DNA of 64,000 nucleotides from WQXF01 sp031553615 (GCA_031553615.1 JAVBLJ010000021.1:8572-72571); one strand, 5' to 3'. Shown: positions 17,418 through 26,366, counted from the stretch's first letter. Numbers and translations: made by a program. Notes: generated by a model not told the origin, from the letters alone.

Positions 17418-18542
17418 TTATCCAACCTTGTCGGCCTGCTTCATTTTCGTAAAGATCATGCGGCCTGCCGAGGTCTGCAGCACGGTGGTCACCACCACCT
17501 CCACGGTTTCACCCACGTAACGGCGGCCGTTGTCCACCACGATCATGGTGCCATCCTCCAGGTAGCCCACGCCCTGCCCGGGCTCCTTGCCCTCACGCAC
17601 GACCTGCACCGCCATCTCCTCGCCGTGGAGCACCACCGGCTTCACCGCGTTGGCCAGCTCGTTGATGTTGAGCACGCTCACGCCGGTCACGCTGGCCACC
17701 TTGTTCAGGTTGTAATCGTTGGTGACCACGATGCCGCCGATCTGCTGCGCAAGCTTGAGCAGCTTGACGTCCACCTCGTCGGCTTCCTCAAATTCGGTCT
17801 CGTCCACGGTGATGGGCAGGTCCAGCTCCTTTTGCAGGCGCTGCAGCACGTCCAGGCCGCGGCGGCCCCGGTTGCGGCGCAGAGCATCGCTGGAATCGGC
17901 AATGTGGCGGAGCTCGTCCAGCACAAATTGGGATACGATCAGCGGCCCTTCCACAAAGCCTGTTTTGCAGATATCGAATATGCGCCCGTCGATGATCACG
18001 CTGGTATCCAATATCTTGGGCACACCGCCGCTAACCGGTGCGCTCGCCCGCTCGCTGCGCCGCTCTCCGCGCCGCATGAGCGAAAGCATCGGGAATTCTC
18101 GCCAGCGCTTGGTGCTCACCGCCACGCCCAGGTAGCCCATGACGAGGTAGGTGATCACCGCCAGCACCGCAAAGAACGGCGAGCCCGCGAAAGTAAATAG
18201 CTGCGTTATCAGCGCCGCGATCGCCAGACCGACGATCAGGCCCACCGCCCCCACAAAGACCTGCGCCATGGGGGTGGCATTCAGGTAACGCTCCATGCGT
18301 GCGACCAGCGAAGTGAATCCGTCGATGATGCGCGAAGCAAATATGTAGGATATGAAAAGGCCTAAAAATGTGAATGCTGCTCCAACGCCTATCGCGGTCA
18401 ACGGATCCCAGTACGCTACCCGGCCCGTGTTGGCAAGCAAGCGCCAGCCTTGAATGGCCAGCAGGCCAAAGCCTCCGCCAACCGCGCCACCGATCAGTAC
18501 CGTCAAAGTCCGCAGCCATCGCTTGATGTTCGTGTTCTTCAT
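17418..18542 (-). CDS. YacL-like membrane protein with PIN and TRAM domains
   Basis: This 374-residue protein has about four N-terminal membrane segments (to about residue 145). A PIN ribonuclease-like domain follows, with acidic residues in ILDTSVIIDGRIFDI, EFEEADEVDVKLLKLA and VVTNDYNLNKVA, and then a C-terminal TRAM domain (PGQGVGYLEDGTMIVVDNGRRYVG) suggesting RNA binding. This is the B. subtilis YacL architecture. YacL lies next to radA there as here, although disA, usually between them, is absent. ATG 18540-18542 follows AAGGAGG by ten bases. The precise role of the family is unsettled. Confidence 0.87.
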   Translation of the reverse strand: MKNTNIKRWLRTLTVLIGGAVGGGFGLLAIQGWRLLANTGRVAYWDPLTAIGVGAAFTFLGLFISYIFASRIIDGFTSLVARMERYLNATPMAQVFVGAVGLIVGLAIAALITQLFTFAGSPFFAVLAVITYLVMGYLGVAVSTKRWREFPMLSLMRRGERRSERASAPVSGGVPKILDTSVIIDGRIFDICKTGFVEGPLIVSQFVLDELRHIADSSDALRRNRGRRGLDVLQRLQKELDLPITVDETEFEEADEVDVKLLKLAQQIGGIVVTNDYNLNKVASVTGVSVLNINELANAVKPVVLHGEEMAVQVVREGKEPGQGVGYLEDGTMIVVDNGRRYVGETVEVVVTTVLQTSAGRMIFTKMKQADKVG

Positions 18543-18695
18543 ACCGCGCTTTCCTCCTTTTTGCTGAAAGTTGGGTCGAATGACCTTTTGTTTGGATCGA
18601 TGCATGAAGATGGATCGATCTTCGAGAGCGTCTCCGCCTCTAGCTTGCCCCCGCTGCCGGGTTTTATTCCCAACATTGCCCAACGATTTTGCGAT

Positions 18696-20090
18696 TTATC
18701 CCAGCAGTACGCCGATGGCCTCAGCCAGCGTGTCTACGCCGTAGAGCTTCATATCCTGGGTGCTGCGCAGGCGCTTGGCGTTCTCGCGGGGGAGCACGCA
18801 GGTGGAGAAGCCCAGCCGCTTGCATTCTGCCAACCGGCGCTCGGCCTGTCCTATGGCGCGCACCTCGCCGCCCAGCCCCACCTCGCCCATCACCGCCCAA
18901 TCGGCGGGCACCGCGATATCCCGTAGCGAGGAGGCCACCGCCGCGCACAGCGGCAGATCGGCCGCGGGCTCGGTCAGCGCCAATCCGCCCGCCACGTTGA
19001 TGTACACATCCTGATTGTACAGCGGCAGCTTGGCCCGCTTCTCCAGCACGGCCAACATCACCGCCAGGCGGCCCAGCTCGATGCCATTGGCAGTGCGCCG
19101 CGGATTGCCGTAGGCGGTCTGCGCCACCAGCGCCTGCACGTCCACCAGCATGGGGCGCGAGCCCTCCATGCCGCAGAACACCGCCGACCCGGCCACCCCC
19201 CGCGCGCGGGCCGAAAGTAGCAGTTCGGAAGGATTGGCCACCTCGGTCATGCCCTCCTCCTGCATTTGGAAGAGCCCCAGCTCATTCACCGAGCCAAAGC
19301 GGTTCTTGACCGCGCGCAGAATGCGATACTCGTGCTGGCGGTCTCCCTCGAAGTAGGCCACCACGTCCACCATGTGTTCCAGCACGCGGGGCCCGGCAAT
19401 CGCGCCCTCCTTGGTCACGTGGCCCACCACGAAGATCGCGCAGCCGCTGGTCTTCGCCAGACGCATCAGCACCGCCGCCGATTCGCGCACCTGGGATACG
19501 CTGCCCGGGGCCGAAGCCATCTCAGGCTTGTACATGGTTTGGATGGAATCCACCACCATGAAGCTAGGCTGGATTTCCTCGAAGCGCGATTCGAGCGAAT
19601 CCATGGCGTTCTCGGCCAGTATGTAGAGAGCGCTGGCATCCACGCCCAAGCGCTGCGCGCGCATCTTGACCTGGCGTGCGGATTCCTCCCCCGTCACGTA
19701 GAGCACGGGCGCGTCCTGATTGCCCGGGCCGCCCTGGCTGGCCAAATTGGCCATGGCCTGCAGCAGCAGCGTCGATTTGCCGATGCCCGGATCGCCGCCC
19801 ACCAGCACCATGGAACCCGCCACCACGCCCCCGCCCAGCACCCGATCCAGCTCGCCGATGCCGGTGCTGGCCCGCAGCGAGGTTTCCTCGGGGATATCGC
19901 GCAACTTCAGCGGCATCGCCCCGGTGCCTGCACGCTGCTTGGCAGGCTTTTGCGCCGGGGCTTCGGGTGCGGTGGTTTGCTCCGCCAGGGTGTTCCATTC
20001 GCCGCAATCCGGGCACTTGCCCAGCCAGCGAGGAGTCTCATACCCGCAGGAGCTGCATACGTATACGGTCTTGATCTTCGATGCCGCCAT
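18696..20090 (-). CDS. radA: DNA repair protein RadA (Sms)
   Basis: RadA is a RecA-like DnaB-type motor that promotes branch migration in recombinational repair. The 464-residue protein has the N-terminal zinc finger CSSCGYETPRWLGKCPDCG, Walker A GGDPGIGKST, the RadA-specific KNRFG motif (VKNRFGSVNELG) and a C-terminal Lon-protease-like domain ending with the ENAKRLR region. ATG 20088-20090 is chosen because the zinc finger begins a few residues later as in homologues; its ribosome binding site (GGGGAAG) is mediocre. It precedes yacL by 153 bases. Confidence 0.95.
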   Translation of the reverse strand: MAASKIKTVYVCSSCGYETPRWLGKCPDCGEWNTLAEQTTAPEAPAQKPAKQRAGTGAMPLKLRDIPEETSLRASTGIGELDRVLGGGVVAGSMVLVGGDPGIGKSTLLLQAMANLASQGGPGNQDAPVLYVTGEESARQVKMRAQRLGVDASALYILAENAMDSLESRFEEIQPSFMVVDSIQTMYKPEMASAPGSVSQVRESAAVLMRLAKTSGCAIFVVGHVTKEGAIAGPRVLEHMVDVVAYFEGDRQHEYRILRAVKNRFGSVNELGLFQMQEEGMTEVANPSELLLSARARGVAGSAVFCGMEGSRPMLVDVQALVAQTAYGNPRRTANGIELGRLAVMLAVLEKRAKLPLYNQDVYINVAGGLALTEPAADLPLCAAVASSLRDIAVPADWAVMGEVGLGGEVRAIGQAERRLAECKRLGFSTCVLPRENAKRLRSTQDMKLYGVDTLAEAIGVLLG

Positions 20091-20113
20091 TTTGCTTCCC
20101 CGGCACGCCCCAC

Positions 20114-20142
20114 AGTATAGCACAGCGCCGCGCCTTTTTGAA
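20114..20142 (-). promoter_or_regulatory. Probable radA promoter
   Basis: TTCAAA (20137-20142), 17-base spacer and TATACT (20114-20119) on minus. The -10 is good and the -35 moderate. With the next entry this explains most of the 400-base divergent gap 20091-20490. Confidence 0.55.
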
Positions 20143-20315
20143 TGGCAAGGCCTGCGGATTCCTGTCGAACATTCCGCCTTTCATTCGCGTAATCTCATCG
20201 GGGCGAATCGGTCTGACGCAAGCAGCTCTTCGCGATAGCTCGCATCAGATAACTCTCATCAGACTGCTTACATCAAATTGTAACAAAAAACTCTAAGTTT
20301 GAAAACATCTAGCGG

Positions 20316-20344
20316 TTGCAACCGAAAGGAATACCGCCTATAAT
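20316..20344 (+). promoter_or_regulatory. Sigma-A promoter for the phosphoesterase gene
   Basis: TTGCAA (20316-20321), 17-base spacer and perfect TATAAT (20339-20344). The leader to ATG 20491 would be about 140 bases; I see no recognisable riboswitch in it. Confidence 0.75.
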
Positions 20345-20490
20345 ACACTATATCGCGCAGATGTGGCAGAATTATGTCACGCTTTTTCCTTTTTTGGCTT
20401 ATTTCCCCGTTTTCGGAGGAATGAGCACCTTTGCGCAATGTTACTCACGGTGTTCTTTGCACCATCGTCGATGGGAAAGGGTCGGATAGC

Positions 20491-21666
20491 ATGTACCGCA
20501 ACGTGATCCCAGCCACCACCTACCGATACGCACGCCCCAGCGCTCGCTCGCCCTCGCTTCGTTCCCGGCGGCGCGCAAAACCGAGCTTCACCATGTTCTC
20601 CGACCAACGCACGCGTGGAAATTTTCACGCGGGCTGGTTTTTTTTGGTGAGCGTTATCGTCTTGGTGGTGCTTACCGGCTATATAGCGTTCGATAACAAC
20701 TACGCCCAAGTGGAAAGCGTAAAGGTCGTGCTCACCGGCATGGATCGCGCATTCGATGGCTACACCATTTTACACATTTCCGATTTGCACGGCAAGCGCT
20801 TCGGCGCACAGCAGCGGCAGTTGGCCAGCGCGCTGAGCAAATACCACTTCGATGCGGTATGCATATCGGGCGACGTCACCGCCGCCGATGGCGATCCCTA
20901 TGCGTTCTACGAGCTGCTGGACGTGCTGGAGCCCACCAAGCGACCGGTGCTTTTCATCGCCGGGGACAACGATCCCCCCGCGCTGATCGGCGAGCCCCAT
21001 TATACAAACGATGTGCTGGCCGAATTTGTTACCAGCGCGCAAAGAAAAGGTGCGATCTACGTAGACGCGCCGCAACAGATCTCCGTCAACGGCAAATCGA
21101 TTTGGATCGTGCCCGGTTGGCAGCTGAGCCTGGACGTGGACGCAACCGAAGCCCGGTACCGAAACCAGCTGCGCAACGATCAGGAGGGCGGCAACGCAAA
21201 CACGCCGGGCATCAAGGCGCGCGAACGTCTTGCGCTCTACCAATTGGACATGCTCGAGCAGCTGCGCTCAGCGCGAGAGCGCATGCAGCCCGGCGATCTG
21301 CATCTGGCGCTGGTGCACTTTCCGCTGCAGGCCGATTACCTGAGCACCTTGCAAAACACCAGCCTCAGCTCCACCACCAGCGGAAGCAAGAGCCAACCGC
21401 TCGATCTGGTGCTCTCCGGGCACTACAATGGCGGGCAGGTTCGCCTGCCCTTCGCAGGCCCGGTGTACGTGCCCAGCAGCGGCACCACGGGCGGCCGATG
21501 GTTCCCCGGCGATAAGCGCACCCAGGGCCTTTCGCAAAATGCAGGCATCTCGCAATATATCAGCCCGGGCCTGGGCGTATCCAGCGCATACAGCATACCG
21601 CTGCGGCTCTTTAATTCGCCCAAAGTCACCCTGATCCGGCTGACCACCTCGCTGCCGCCGCAGTAA
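20491..21666 (+). CDS. Membrane-anchored calcineurin-like metallophosphoesterase with altered metal motifs
   Basis: This is a YkuE-type phosphoesterase of about 391 residues. A basic N-terminus leads to one membrane segment (about 50-72), then the catalytic domain outside or at the membrane. Motifs seen are DLHG (D-x-H), SGDVTAADGD (GD), VHFPLQ and SGHYNGGQVRLPF. Two motifs differ from the consensus: the GNH[DE] block reads GDND and the GHxHGGQ block reads GHYNGGQ, replacing usual metal or phosphate ligands. It may therefore have changed metal use or specificity. ATG 20491 is preceded by GGGAAAGGG; a longer start at a TTG (20431) is less likely. It is convergent with the HAD gene. Confidence 0.8.
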   Translation: MYRNVIPATTYRYARPSARSPSLRSRRRAKPSFTMFSDQRTRGNFHAGWFFLVSVIVLVVLTGYIAFDNNYAQVESVKVVLTGMDRAFDGYTILHISDLHGKRFGAQQRQLASALSKYHFDAVCISGDVTAADGDPYAFYELLDVLEPTKRPVLFIAGDNDPPALIGEPHYTNDVLAEFVTSAQRKGAIYVDAPQQISVNGKSIWIVPGWQLSLDVDATEARYRNQLRNDQEGGNANTPGIKARERLALYQLDMLEQLRSARERMQPGDLHLALVHFPLQADYLSTLQNTSLSSTTSGSKSQPLDLVLSGHYNGGQVRLPFAGPVYVPSSGTTGGRWFPGDKRTQGLSQNAGISQYISPGLGVSSAYSIPLRLFNSPKVTLIRLTTSLPPQ

Positions 21667-21693
21667 GCCAAGCGTCCTCCGCAGGCATCCGCA

Positions 21694-22548
21694 TTACGCC
21701 TCCGCAGAGTCCGCCATAAAACCCTCCTCTTCCAACGCCCACCGGCGAACGGCCACGGCCACGCCTTCGTGGGCGTTGTCTTTGGTAATCCAGCGGCTGA
21801 TGGCCCGTATCTCCGGCGTGGCGTTGCCCATGGCGATGCCCCATCCGGCCCATTCGATCATGGCCCGGTCATTTTCCTGGTCGCCGATGGTCATTACCCG
21901 CTCGCGCTCGATACCGAATCGCGCGGCCAGCGCCGCCACCGCAGTGCCCTTGTTTACGCCCGCAGGCAATATCTCGATGTTATCGGCCCAGGAGCTGGTC
22001 AGCTCCACCTCCGGCAAGCCGTTCAACCGCTCCCGCACCGGGGCCAACGCCGCGCCGCCCGTGCGGTCGATCACCATCAGTTTGTTGATTTCGCCGGCAT
22101 CCGCCGCATCGCGCAGCGGCTGTGCGCCAACGCGCGCATCGGTGCAGCCATGCTGCTTCTGCCGCTGAATCCATTGCTCCTCGTCCGTGCCCTCGGGCAG
22201 GCACGAGGTGTACGTGCGCGTCCCGGCAAAGGCGAATACCTCCAGGCCGCTCGCCAGACCCAGCTCCACGCAAACGCGCGCCGTCGCCGGATCAATGACG
22301 TGCTCCTCAATCAGCTTGCCGTAAGGCGCATCGAGCACGCGGCAACCGTTGCCCCCGCAGACCCAGCACGAAAGCCCGGCCTGCTGCGCATACCAGTTGA
22401 TATCCTCGGGCATGCGCCCGGAGCAGATCGCCACCACGATGCCCGCCTGCGTCGCCTCGCGCAGCGCCTGTGCGCTCGCCTCGGAAATGGTGTGCTCGGT
22501 GTTGAGCAAGGTTCCATCCATATCGATGGCAATCAAGCCAATCCGCAT
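21694..22548 (-). CDS. Cof-type HAD-superfamily phosphatase (HAD-IIB)
   Basis: This is a hydrolase of sugar phosphates or related small phosphoesters. The four HAD motifs are visible: DMDGTLLNTE (nucleophile Asp), SGR, the lysine in NKGTAVAAL, and GDQENDR. A C2-type cap lies between motifs II and III, as in the Cof/YidA group. It has 284 residues from ATG 22546-22548, which follows AAGGAGAG. An in-frame extension upstream would translate the degenerate tandem repeat at 22559-22655 and is not believed. The substrate cannot be told from sequence. Confidence 0.88.
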   Translation of the reverse strand: MRIGLIAIDMDGTLLNTEHTISEASAQALREATQAGIVVAICSGRMPEDINWYAQQAGLSCWVCGGNGCRVLDAPYGKLIEEHVIDPATARVCVELGLASGLEVFAFAGTRTYTSCLPEGTDEEQWIQRQKQHGCTDARVGAQPLRDAADAGEINKLMVIDRTGGAALAPVRERLNGLPEVELTSSWADNIEILPAGVNKGTAVAALAARFGIERERVMTIGDQENDRAMIEWAGWGIAMGNATPEIRAISRWITKDNAHEGVAVAVRRWALEEEGFMADSAEA

Positions 22549-22558
22549 TTTGCTCTCC

Positions 22559-22655
22559 TTCATACGATTCTTCATACGATTCTTCGTGTGATTTCTCGTC
22601 TGTTTTCTCGTTTGGTTCTTCGTTTGTTTCCTCGTTTGGTTCTTCGTTTGTTTGA
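22559..22655 (-). repeat. Degenerate 12-bp tandem repeat upstream of the HAD gene
   Basis: About eight copies of a 12-base unit (minus-strand consensus AACGAAGAACCA, drifting to TATGAAGAATCG) occupy the leader just before the start codon. No coding role is evident, although two frames stay open because the unit is a multiple of three. Confidence 0.7.
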
Positions 22656-22685
22656 TTGGTACACAGACCGCCAAGGCCGCTATTT

Positions 22686-22848
22686 ATACCAATTCCAATT
22701 AGGTTTTGCCAATAAGCCAGCGAGAGATTTTTACGTTCGGCTAGGAGTCCGAAGGAGGCGTAGCCGGCAGCTACGCTGACCGAGGCACGACAACGCCGAT
22801 CGGAAAAAGATCCGCTGGATTGTGGCAAAACGTAGTTGGAATTGGTAT
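22686..22848. mobile_element. MITE-like palindromic element, about 163 bp
   Basis: The ends are inverted repeats: ATACCAATTCCAA at the left and its complement at the right, extending to GTTTTGCCA with only two mismatches over about 25 bases. Similarity continues inward through CAGCG and TTTTT blocks to the centre GCGTAGC-5-GCTACGC, so nearly the whole element can fold into one long hairpin. It has no coding capacity. It lies between the HAD gene and the pseudouridine synthase gene. No target-site duplication is clear and no second copy is in the window, so mobility is inferred from structure. Confidence 0.7.
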
Positions 22849-22863
22849 TACAACGCCGCTTGG

Positions 22864-23760
22864 CTAGAACGGCGCCTCCGCCACAAACGCCCGCCCGTTC
22901 AGATCGGCCAGCGCGCCGCCCACGTGCAGCACCAGCCGCGTCGCCCAAAGCTTCTGTACGCGCGCGCCCTGCCGCCGGTTGAGGGCACGGTCGCCGTATT
23001 TATCGTCGCCCAGCACCGGATGCCCGATGTGCGCCAGGTGTGCGCGGATTTGGTGCGTGCGCCCGGTGATCAGCCGCACCTCCAGCCTCGCGATGTCGCC
23101 CGCGCAAAGCACGCGGTACGCGGTCTCAATGGGCTGTGCGCCCGCGAACGGCCCATCGCGAACGGTCACCCGCGCCGCCTCCGCATTCTTGCGCAGATAG
23201 GCGGTCAGCGTGGCTTCGGTGGGCTCGGGCGTCCCCGCCACCAAGCAGGTATACGTCTTTTCCAGCGCGCGCCGGGCAAACGCCTCGCGCAGCAGGGCTT
23301 CGGCCTCGGCCCCTTTGGTCAGCAGCAGCAGCCCCCCCGTTTGATGATCGAGCCGGTGGCACAGCCGCAATTCGCAGCGTTCGCCGCGGGCATCCAGCGC
23401 AGCCTGCAGGCACTCCAGCACGCCCGGCGTTCTGCGCGGATCGTCGGCGCGCTGCGATGCGATGCCCTGGGGCTTGTTCACCAGCCAGATGTGCGCATCC
23501 TCGTACACCGTCGGAATCTCCGGCTCTCTGTGCGCCGCGCTCTCCGCACCCGCCCGGTTCATCGCCTCGCGCGGCAGGTAGATCACCAGCTCCTCGCCGC
23601 CGCGCACCTGCTCCGCCGCCTCCAGCCGCCGCCCCTCGCGCTTCACCTGGCGCTCGGCCAGCACCTTACGCACCACCCACTCCGGCATGCCGGACAGCGC
23701 CCGGGCCAAATAGACCCGCAGCTCCACCGGTTCAACATCCTTGGGAATCATGTGGCGCAT
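22864..23760 (-). CDS. RluA-family pseudouridine synthase
   Basis: This enzyme isomerises specific uridines in rRNA or tRNA to pseudouridine. The 298-residue protein has an S4-like N-terminal part (LRVYLARALSGMPEWVVRKVLAERQVK) and the catalytic motif CHRLDHQTGGLLL with the nucleophile aspartate. Further family motifs are KTYTCLV, LITGRTHQIRAHLAHIGHPVLGDDKYG and a C-terminal beta segment. The start is ATG 23760 with TAGGAGG five bases upstream. Which RluA subgroup, and so which RNA position, is not clear. Confidence 0.92.
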   Translation of the reverse strand: MRHMIPKDVEPVELRVYLARALSGMPEWVVRKVLAERQVKREGRRLEAAEQVRGGEELVIYLPREAMNRAGAESAAHREPEIPTVYEDAHIWLVNKPQGIASQRADDPRRTPGVLECLQAALDARGERCELRLCHRLDHQTGGLLLLTKGAEAEALLREAFARRALEKTYTCLVAGTPEPTEATLTAYLRKNAEAARVTVRDGPFAGAQPIETAYRVLCAGDIARLEVRLITGRTHQIRAHLAHIGHPVLGDDKYGDRALNRRQGARVQKLWATRLVLHVGGALADLNGRAFVAEAPF

Positions 23761-23796
23761 GGTTTCCTCCTAACGGCTTGCAGAGCCATCGGCATG

Positions 23797-23826
23797 CGAA
23801 AACGCAGAAGTGCGAGCCTCTGCGTT
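23797..23826 (-). terminator. Terminator of the gene at 23870
   Basis: AACGCAGA and TCTGCGTT pair perfectly over 8 bp around a 10-base loop; on minus the stem runs into TTTTC. Confidence 0.6.
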
Positions 23827-23869
23827 CAAGCTTCCCTTTCGTTGCGGACTGTCTCGTGTGCCCCGCCGA

Positions 23870-24916
23870 TTATTGCACAGCCCGGCTCGAGTGCGCGTAA
23901 TGCCCCTCCCAGCGGGGTACGCCCTGCCAGAGCGCGTGAATCGCATGGCGGATGGCCGGGGTCTCCAGCACGCAAAGCTTCGGGGCCAGCACGTAGTGCA
24001 GCGCTTCAAGGGGCGCGCCCTGCTTGGCCAGCAGCCGAAGCTCCTGCACGCAGCAATCCGGGTCTTGGCTGGGCCGCAGCGCACCCTTGAGCACGGCAGC
24101 CAGCGCGGCATCAAGGGGCTCCTCTACGGGAAGCACGCCCTGCATTCCGCCCAATAGCTGCACGGCATCCACCTGCTGCGCGCCGACGGGATGGGTCCAT
24201 CTTTCGATAAACGCCTCCGGATCGGCCAGCGCCGGATGCACGAGCAGCACGCCCTGCGGATAATCGACGCAATCGTATGCGGCCCAGAGGTATTGGCGCG
24301 CCAGGTGCTGCGCCTCCTCGTCCTCCGGCTCGGCCTGCAGCACCTGCTGCATGAAAAGCTGCTGCGGCGCGCAATCGTCGAGCGCGCCCGCGATGTAGAG
24401 CAACCCACTGATGGTGGCGTGCACCGAGAAAAGGCGCATGCGCACCGCGGCGTGGGCGGGCCGCTCCATGGCCTCGCGCAGCGGCTGGATCAGGCGGCTA
24501 TCGAGCCGCGCGACGATCTCACCCGCCAAGTACCCCACGTCCACCCAGAGGCGGTGGCGCAGCGCACAGGCCGCCTCCAGCTCCTCCAGCTCCTCCAGCA
24601 CCGCGCTGCCCCCCTGCACCAGCATGCGCTCCAGCAGCGAATGCTCGGGAATGGCCAGGCAATCCACCTGCCGGGGCAACGCCTCCAGCACCACACGCAG
24701 CGCGACTTCCTCCTGCTGCGCGGCCACCGGCTTGCAGGGCACAGCCTGCCAACCGCATTCGATCCGAAACCGTAGCTCCTGGGCCGTCAGCCCGGATAGC
24801 GCGCCATCGCGCACCTCGGATAGCTCCGAAACCCAATCCTCCCAACGCTGTGCGCGCATGGCGCTCAACGTGCGCGTGCTCCAATCAGCGTCCGTAACCT
24901 TTTGCATGCGAAACAA
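23870..24916 (-). CDS. Unrecognised cytoplasmic protein
   Basis: I do not recognise this 348-residue protein. It is acidic, leucine/alanine-rich and predicted mostly helical, with no signal peptide or membrane span. Glutamate-rich stretches (EELEELEAACALR, AEPEDEEAQHLAR) and evenly spaced cysteines late in the chain (DPDCCVQELRLLAKQG) are visible. Repeat-like helical pairs suggest an alpha-solenoid, similar in style to the TPR protein at 32669. The start is taken as TTG 24914-24916, seven bases after GGGGGAGG; ATG 24907 three codons later is the alternative. It lies 96 bases downstream of ilvE on the same strand and has its own terminator. Confidence 0.7.
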   Translation of the reverse strand: MFRMQKVTDADWSTRTLSAMRAQRWEDWVSELSEVRDGALSGLTAQELRFRIECGWQAVPCKPVAAQQEEVALRVVLEALPRQVDCLAIPEHSLLERMLVQGGSAVLEELEELEAACALRHRLWVDVGYLAGEIVARLDSRLIQPLREAMERPAHAAVRMRLFSVHATISGLLYIAGALDDCAPQQLFMQQVLQAEPEDEEAQHLARQYLWAAYDCVDYPQGVLLVHPALADPEAFIERWTHPVGAQQVDAVQLLGGMQGVLPVEEPLDAALAAVLKGALRPSQDPDCCVQELRLLAKQGAPLEALHYVLAPKLCVLETPAIRHAIHALWQGVPRWEGHYAHSSRAVQ

Positions 24917-25012
24917 GAATCTGCCTCCCCCGCATCGTGCTTCATATTCTCGGGGCATAACCCTGCTTTCGTGTGCCCGATGGGTGCGGCTCGAAATACG
25001 CCTCGCGCAGCG

Positions 25013-26095
25013 TCAGCGGACGGATTCCACCCAGCCGTGCGTATCCGGCAGCAGTCCGCACTGGATGCCGGTCAGCGCATCGTATAGCCTCTGCGTCAAT
25101 TCGCCAATGCGGCCCTCGGACAGCTTCACCTCGCGCTCGCCCCAGCGCAGCAAGCCCACCGGTGAAACCACGGCCGCTGTGCCCGTGCCAAAGGCTTCGC
25201 TAAGCTCCCCGCGCTCCGCCGCATCGAAAACTTCATCGATCGCAAGGCGGCGCTGGGTCACCGGATGGCCAAGCTCGGCGGCCAACGTCATGATGCTGTC
25301 GCGCGTGATGCCGCCCAAGATCGAGCCGTTGAGCGGCGGGGTGATCAGCTCGCTGCCCCGATCCGTCTTTAGGAGGAAGAACATGTTCATCGAACCCACT
25401 TCCTCCACGTAGCGGTTCTCCTTGCCGTCCAGCCACAGCACCTGAGCAAAGCCTTTCTCCTCGGCGATGCGTCCGGCCAATATGGAGGCGGCGTAGTTGC
25501 CGCCGGTCTTGGTAAAGCCCACGCCGCCGGTAACGGCGCGCACATATTCATCCTCCACGTAGATGCTCACCGGGGCCAGCCCGCTGGCGTAGTACGGACC
25601 CGAGGGCGAGAGGATGATGAAGAAACGATAGGAATGCGAAGCGTGCACGCTCAGCATCGTATCGGTAGCGATCATGGTGGGGCGCACGTATAGCGAAGTG
25701 CCGGGCCAGGAGGGCACCCAATCGCCATCGAGCTCCAGCAACCGCTTGAGCCCGCTGAGCACCAGCTCCACATCGATTTCTGGCATGCAGATTCGGCGGG
25801 CCGAGGTGTTCATGCGGTTGAAATTGTCGCGGGGGCGGAAGAGCTGCAGCCCGCCATCGGCCCGGCGATAGCACTTGAGTCCTTCAAATATAGTCTGCGC
25901 GTAGTGCAGCACCACGCAGCCCGGGTCCATCTCGAAGGGCGCGTAGGGAAGGATGCGGACATCGCCCCAGCCCTCGCCCTGGGTATAATCCATCACCAGC
26001 ATGTGATCGGTGAACAGCTTGCCGAAGCCCAACTCGCCGGAGCTCTTGGGCTTGTCCTTCAGCGTAGACGCCTGTTGGACAACAATCTTTTGCAT
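25013..26095 (-). CDS. ilvE: Branched-chain amino acid aminotransferase
   Basis: IlvE interconverts leucine, isoleucine and valine with their 2-oxo acids using PLP. The protein (360 residues from ATG 26095) is a fold-type IV, class IIB enzyme. It shows LHYAQTIFEGLKCYR, RPRDNFNRMNTSARR, the PLP lysine in VGFTKTGGNYAAS, EEVGSMNMFF and the phosphate-binding GILGGITRDSI-like segment. An in-frame ATG at 26122 would add nine residues; it lies within a GC-rich hairpin. A strong promoter is at 26223-26252. The liv importer in this window handles the same amino acids but is not linked. Confidence 0.93.
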   Translation of the reverse strand: MQKIVVQQASTLKDKPKSSGELGFGKLFTDHMLVMDYTQGEGWGDVRILPYAPFEMDPGCVVLHYAQTIFEGLKCYRRADGGLQLFRPRDNFNRMNTSARRICMPEIDVELVLSGLKRLLELDGDWVPSWPGTSLYVRPTMIATDTMLSVHASHSYRFFIILSPSGPYYASGLAPVSIYVEDEYVRAVTGGVGFTKTGGNYAASILAGRIAEEKGFAQVLWLDGKENRYVEEVGSMNMFFLLKTDRGSELITPPLNGSILGGITRDSIMTLAAELGHPVTQRRLAIDEVFDAAERGELSEAFGTGTAAVVSPVGLLRWGEREVKLSEGRIGELTQRLYDALTGIQCGLLPDTHGWVESVR

Positions 26096-26222
26096 TTGCG
26101 TACACCCCGCGCCCGTGCGCATAACGCGCGGGCTTCCTCTCTTCTCACCGTATTCTTTTCGCCGTTTTCTTCTTGCCGTATTGCAGAATGTATGATTATG
26201 TGGGCTTCACAATTCTTAGATC

Positions 26223-26252
26223 ATTGTACCCGCCCACGTCTTGGCATGTCAA
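26223..26252 (-). promoter_or_regulatory. Strong sigma-A promoter for ilvE
   Basis: Consensus TTGACA (26247-26252), an 18-base spacer and TACAAT (26223-26228) on minus. The leader of about 120 bases contains A/G-rich repeats (ACGGCAAGAAG-like) but no T-box motif. Confidence 0.8.
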
Positions 26253-26366
26253 GCGAAAAAGCCTTCCAAGCGTTGTATAAAATGCCAGACTGGGGCGGGA
26301 TGAAAACGCGCTTCTCTTTCCGCCGGTGCTTTGCTATACTGTCGCCAAGGAGCAAAAAAGGAGGGG

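Noticed and set aside
26096..26222. T-box or leucine attenuator before ilvE
   Set aside because: No TGGTACCGCG-type motif, no terminator and no run of Leu/Ile/Val codons were found in the leader.
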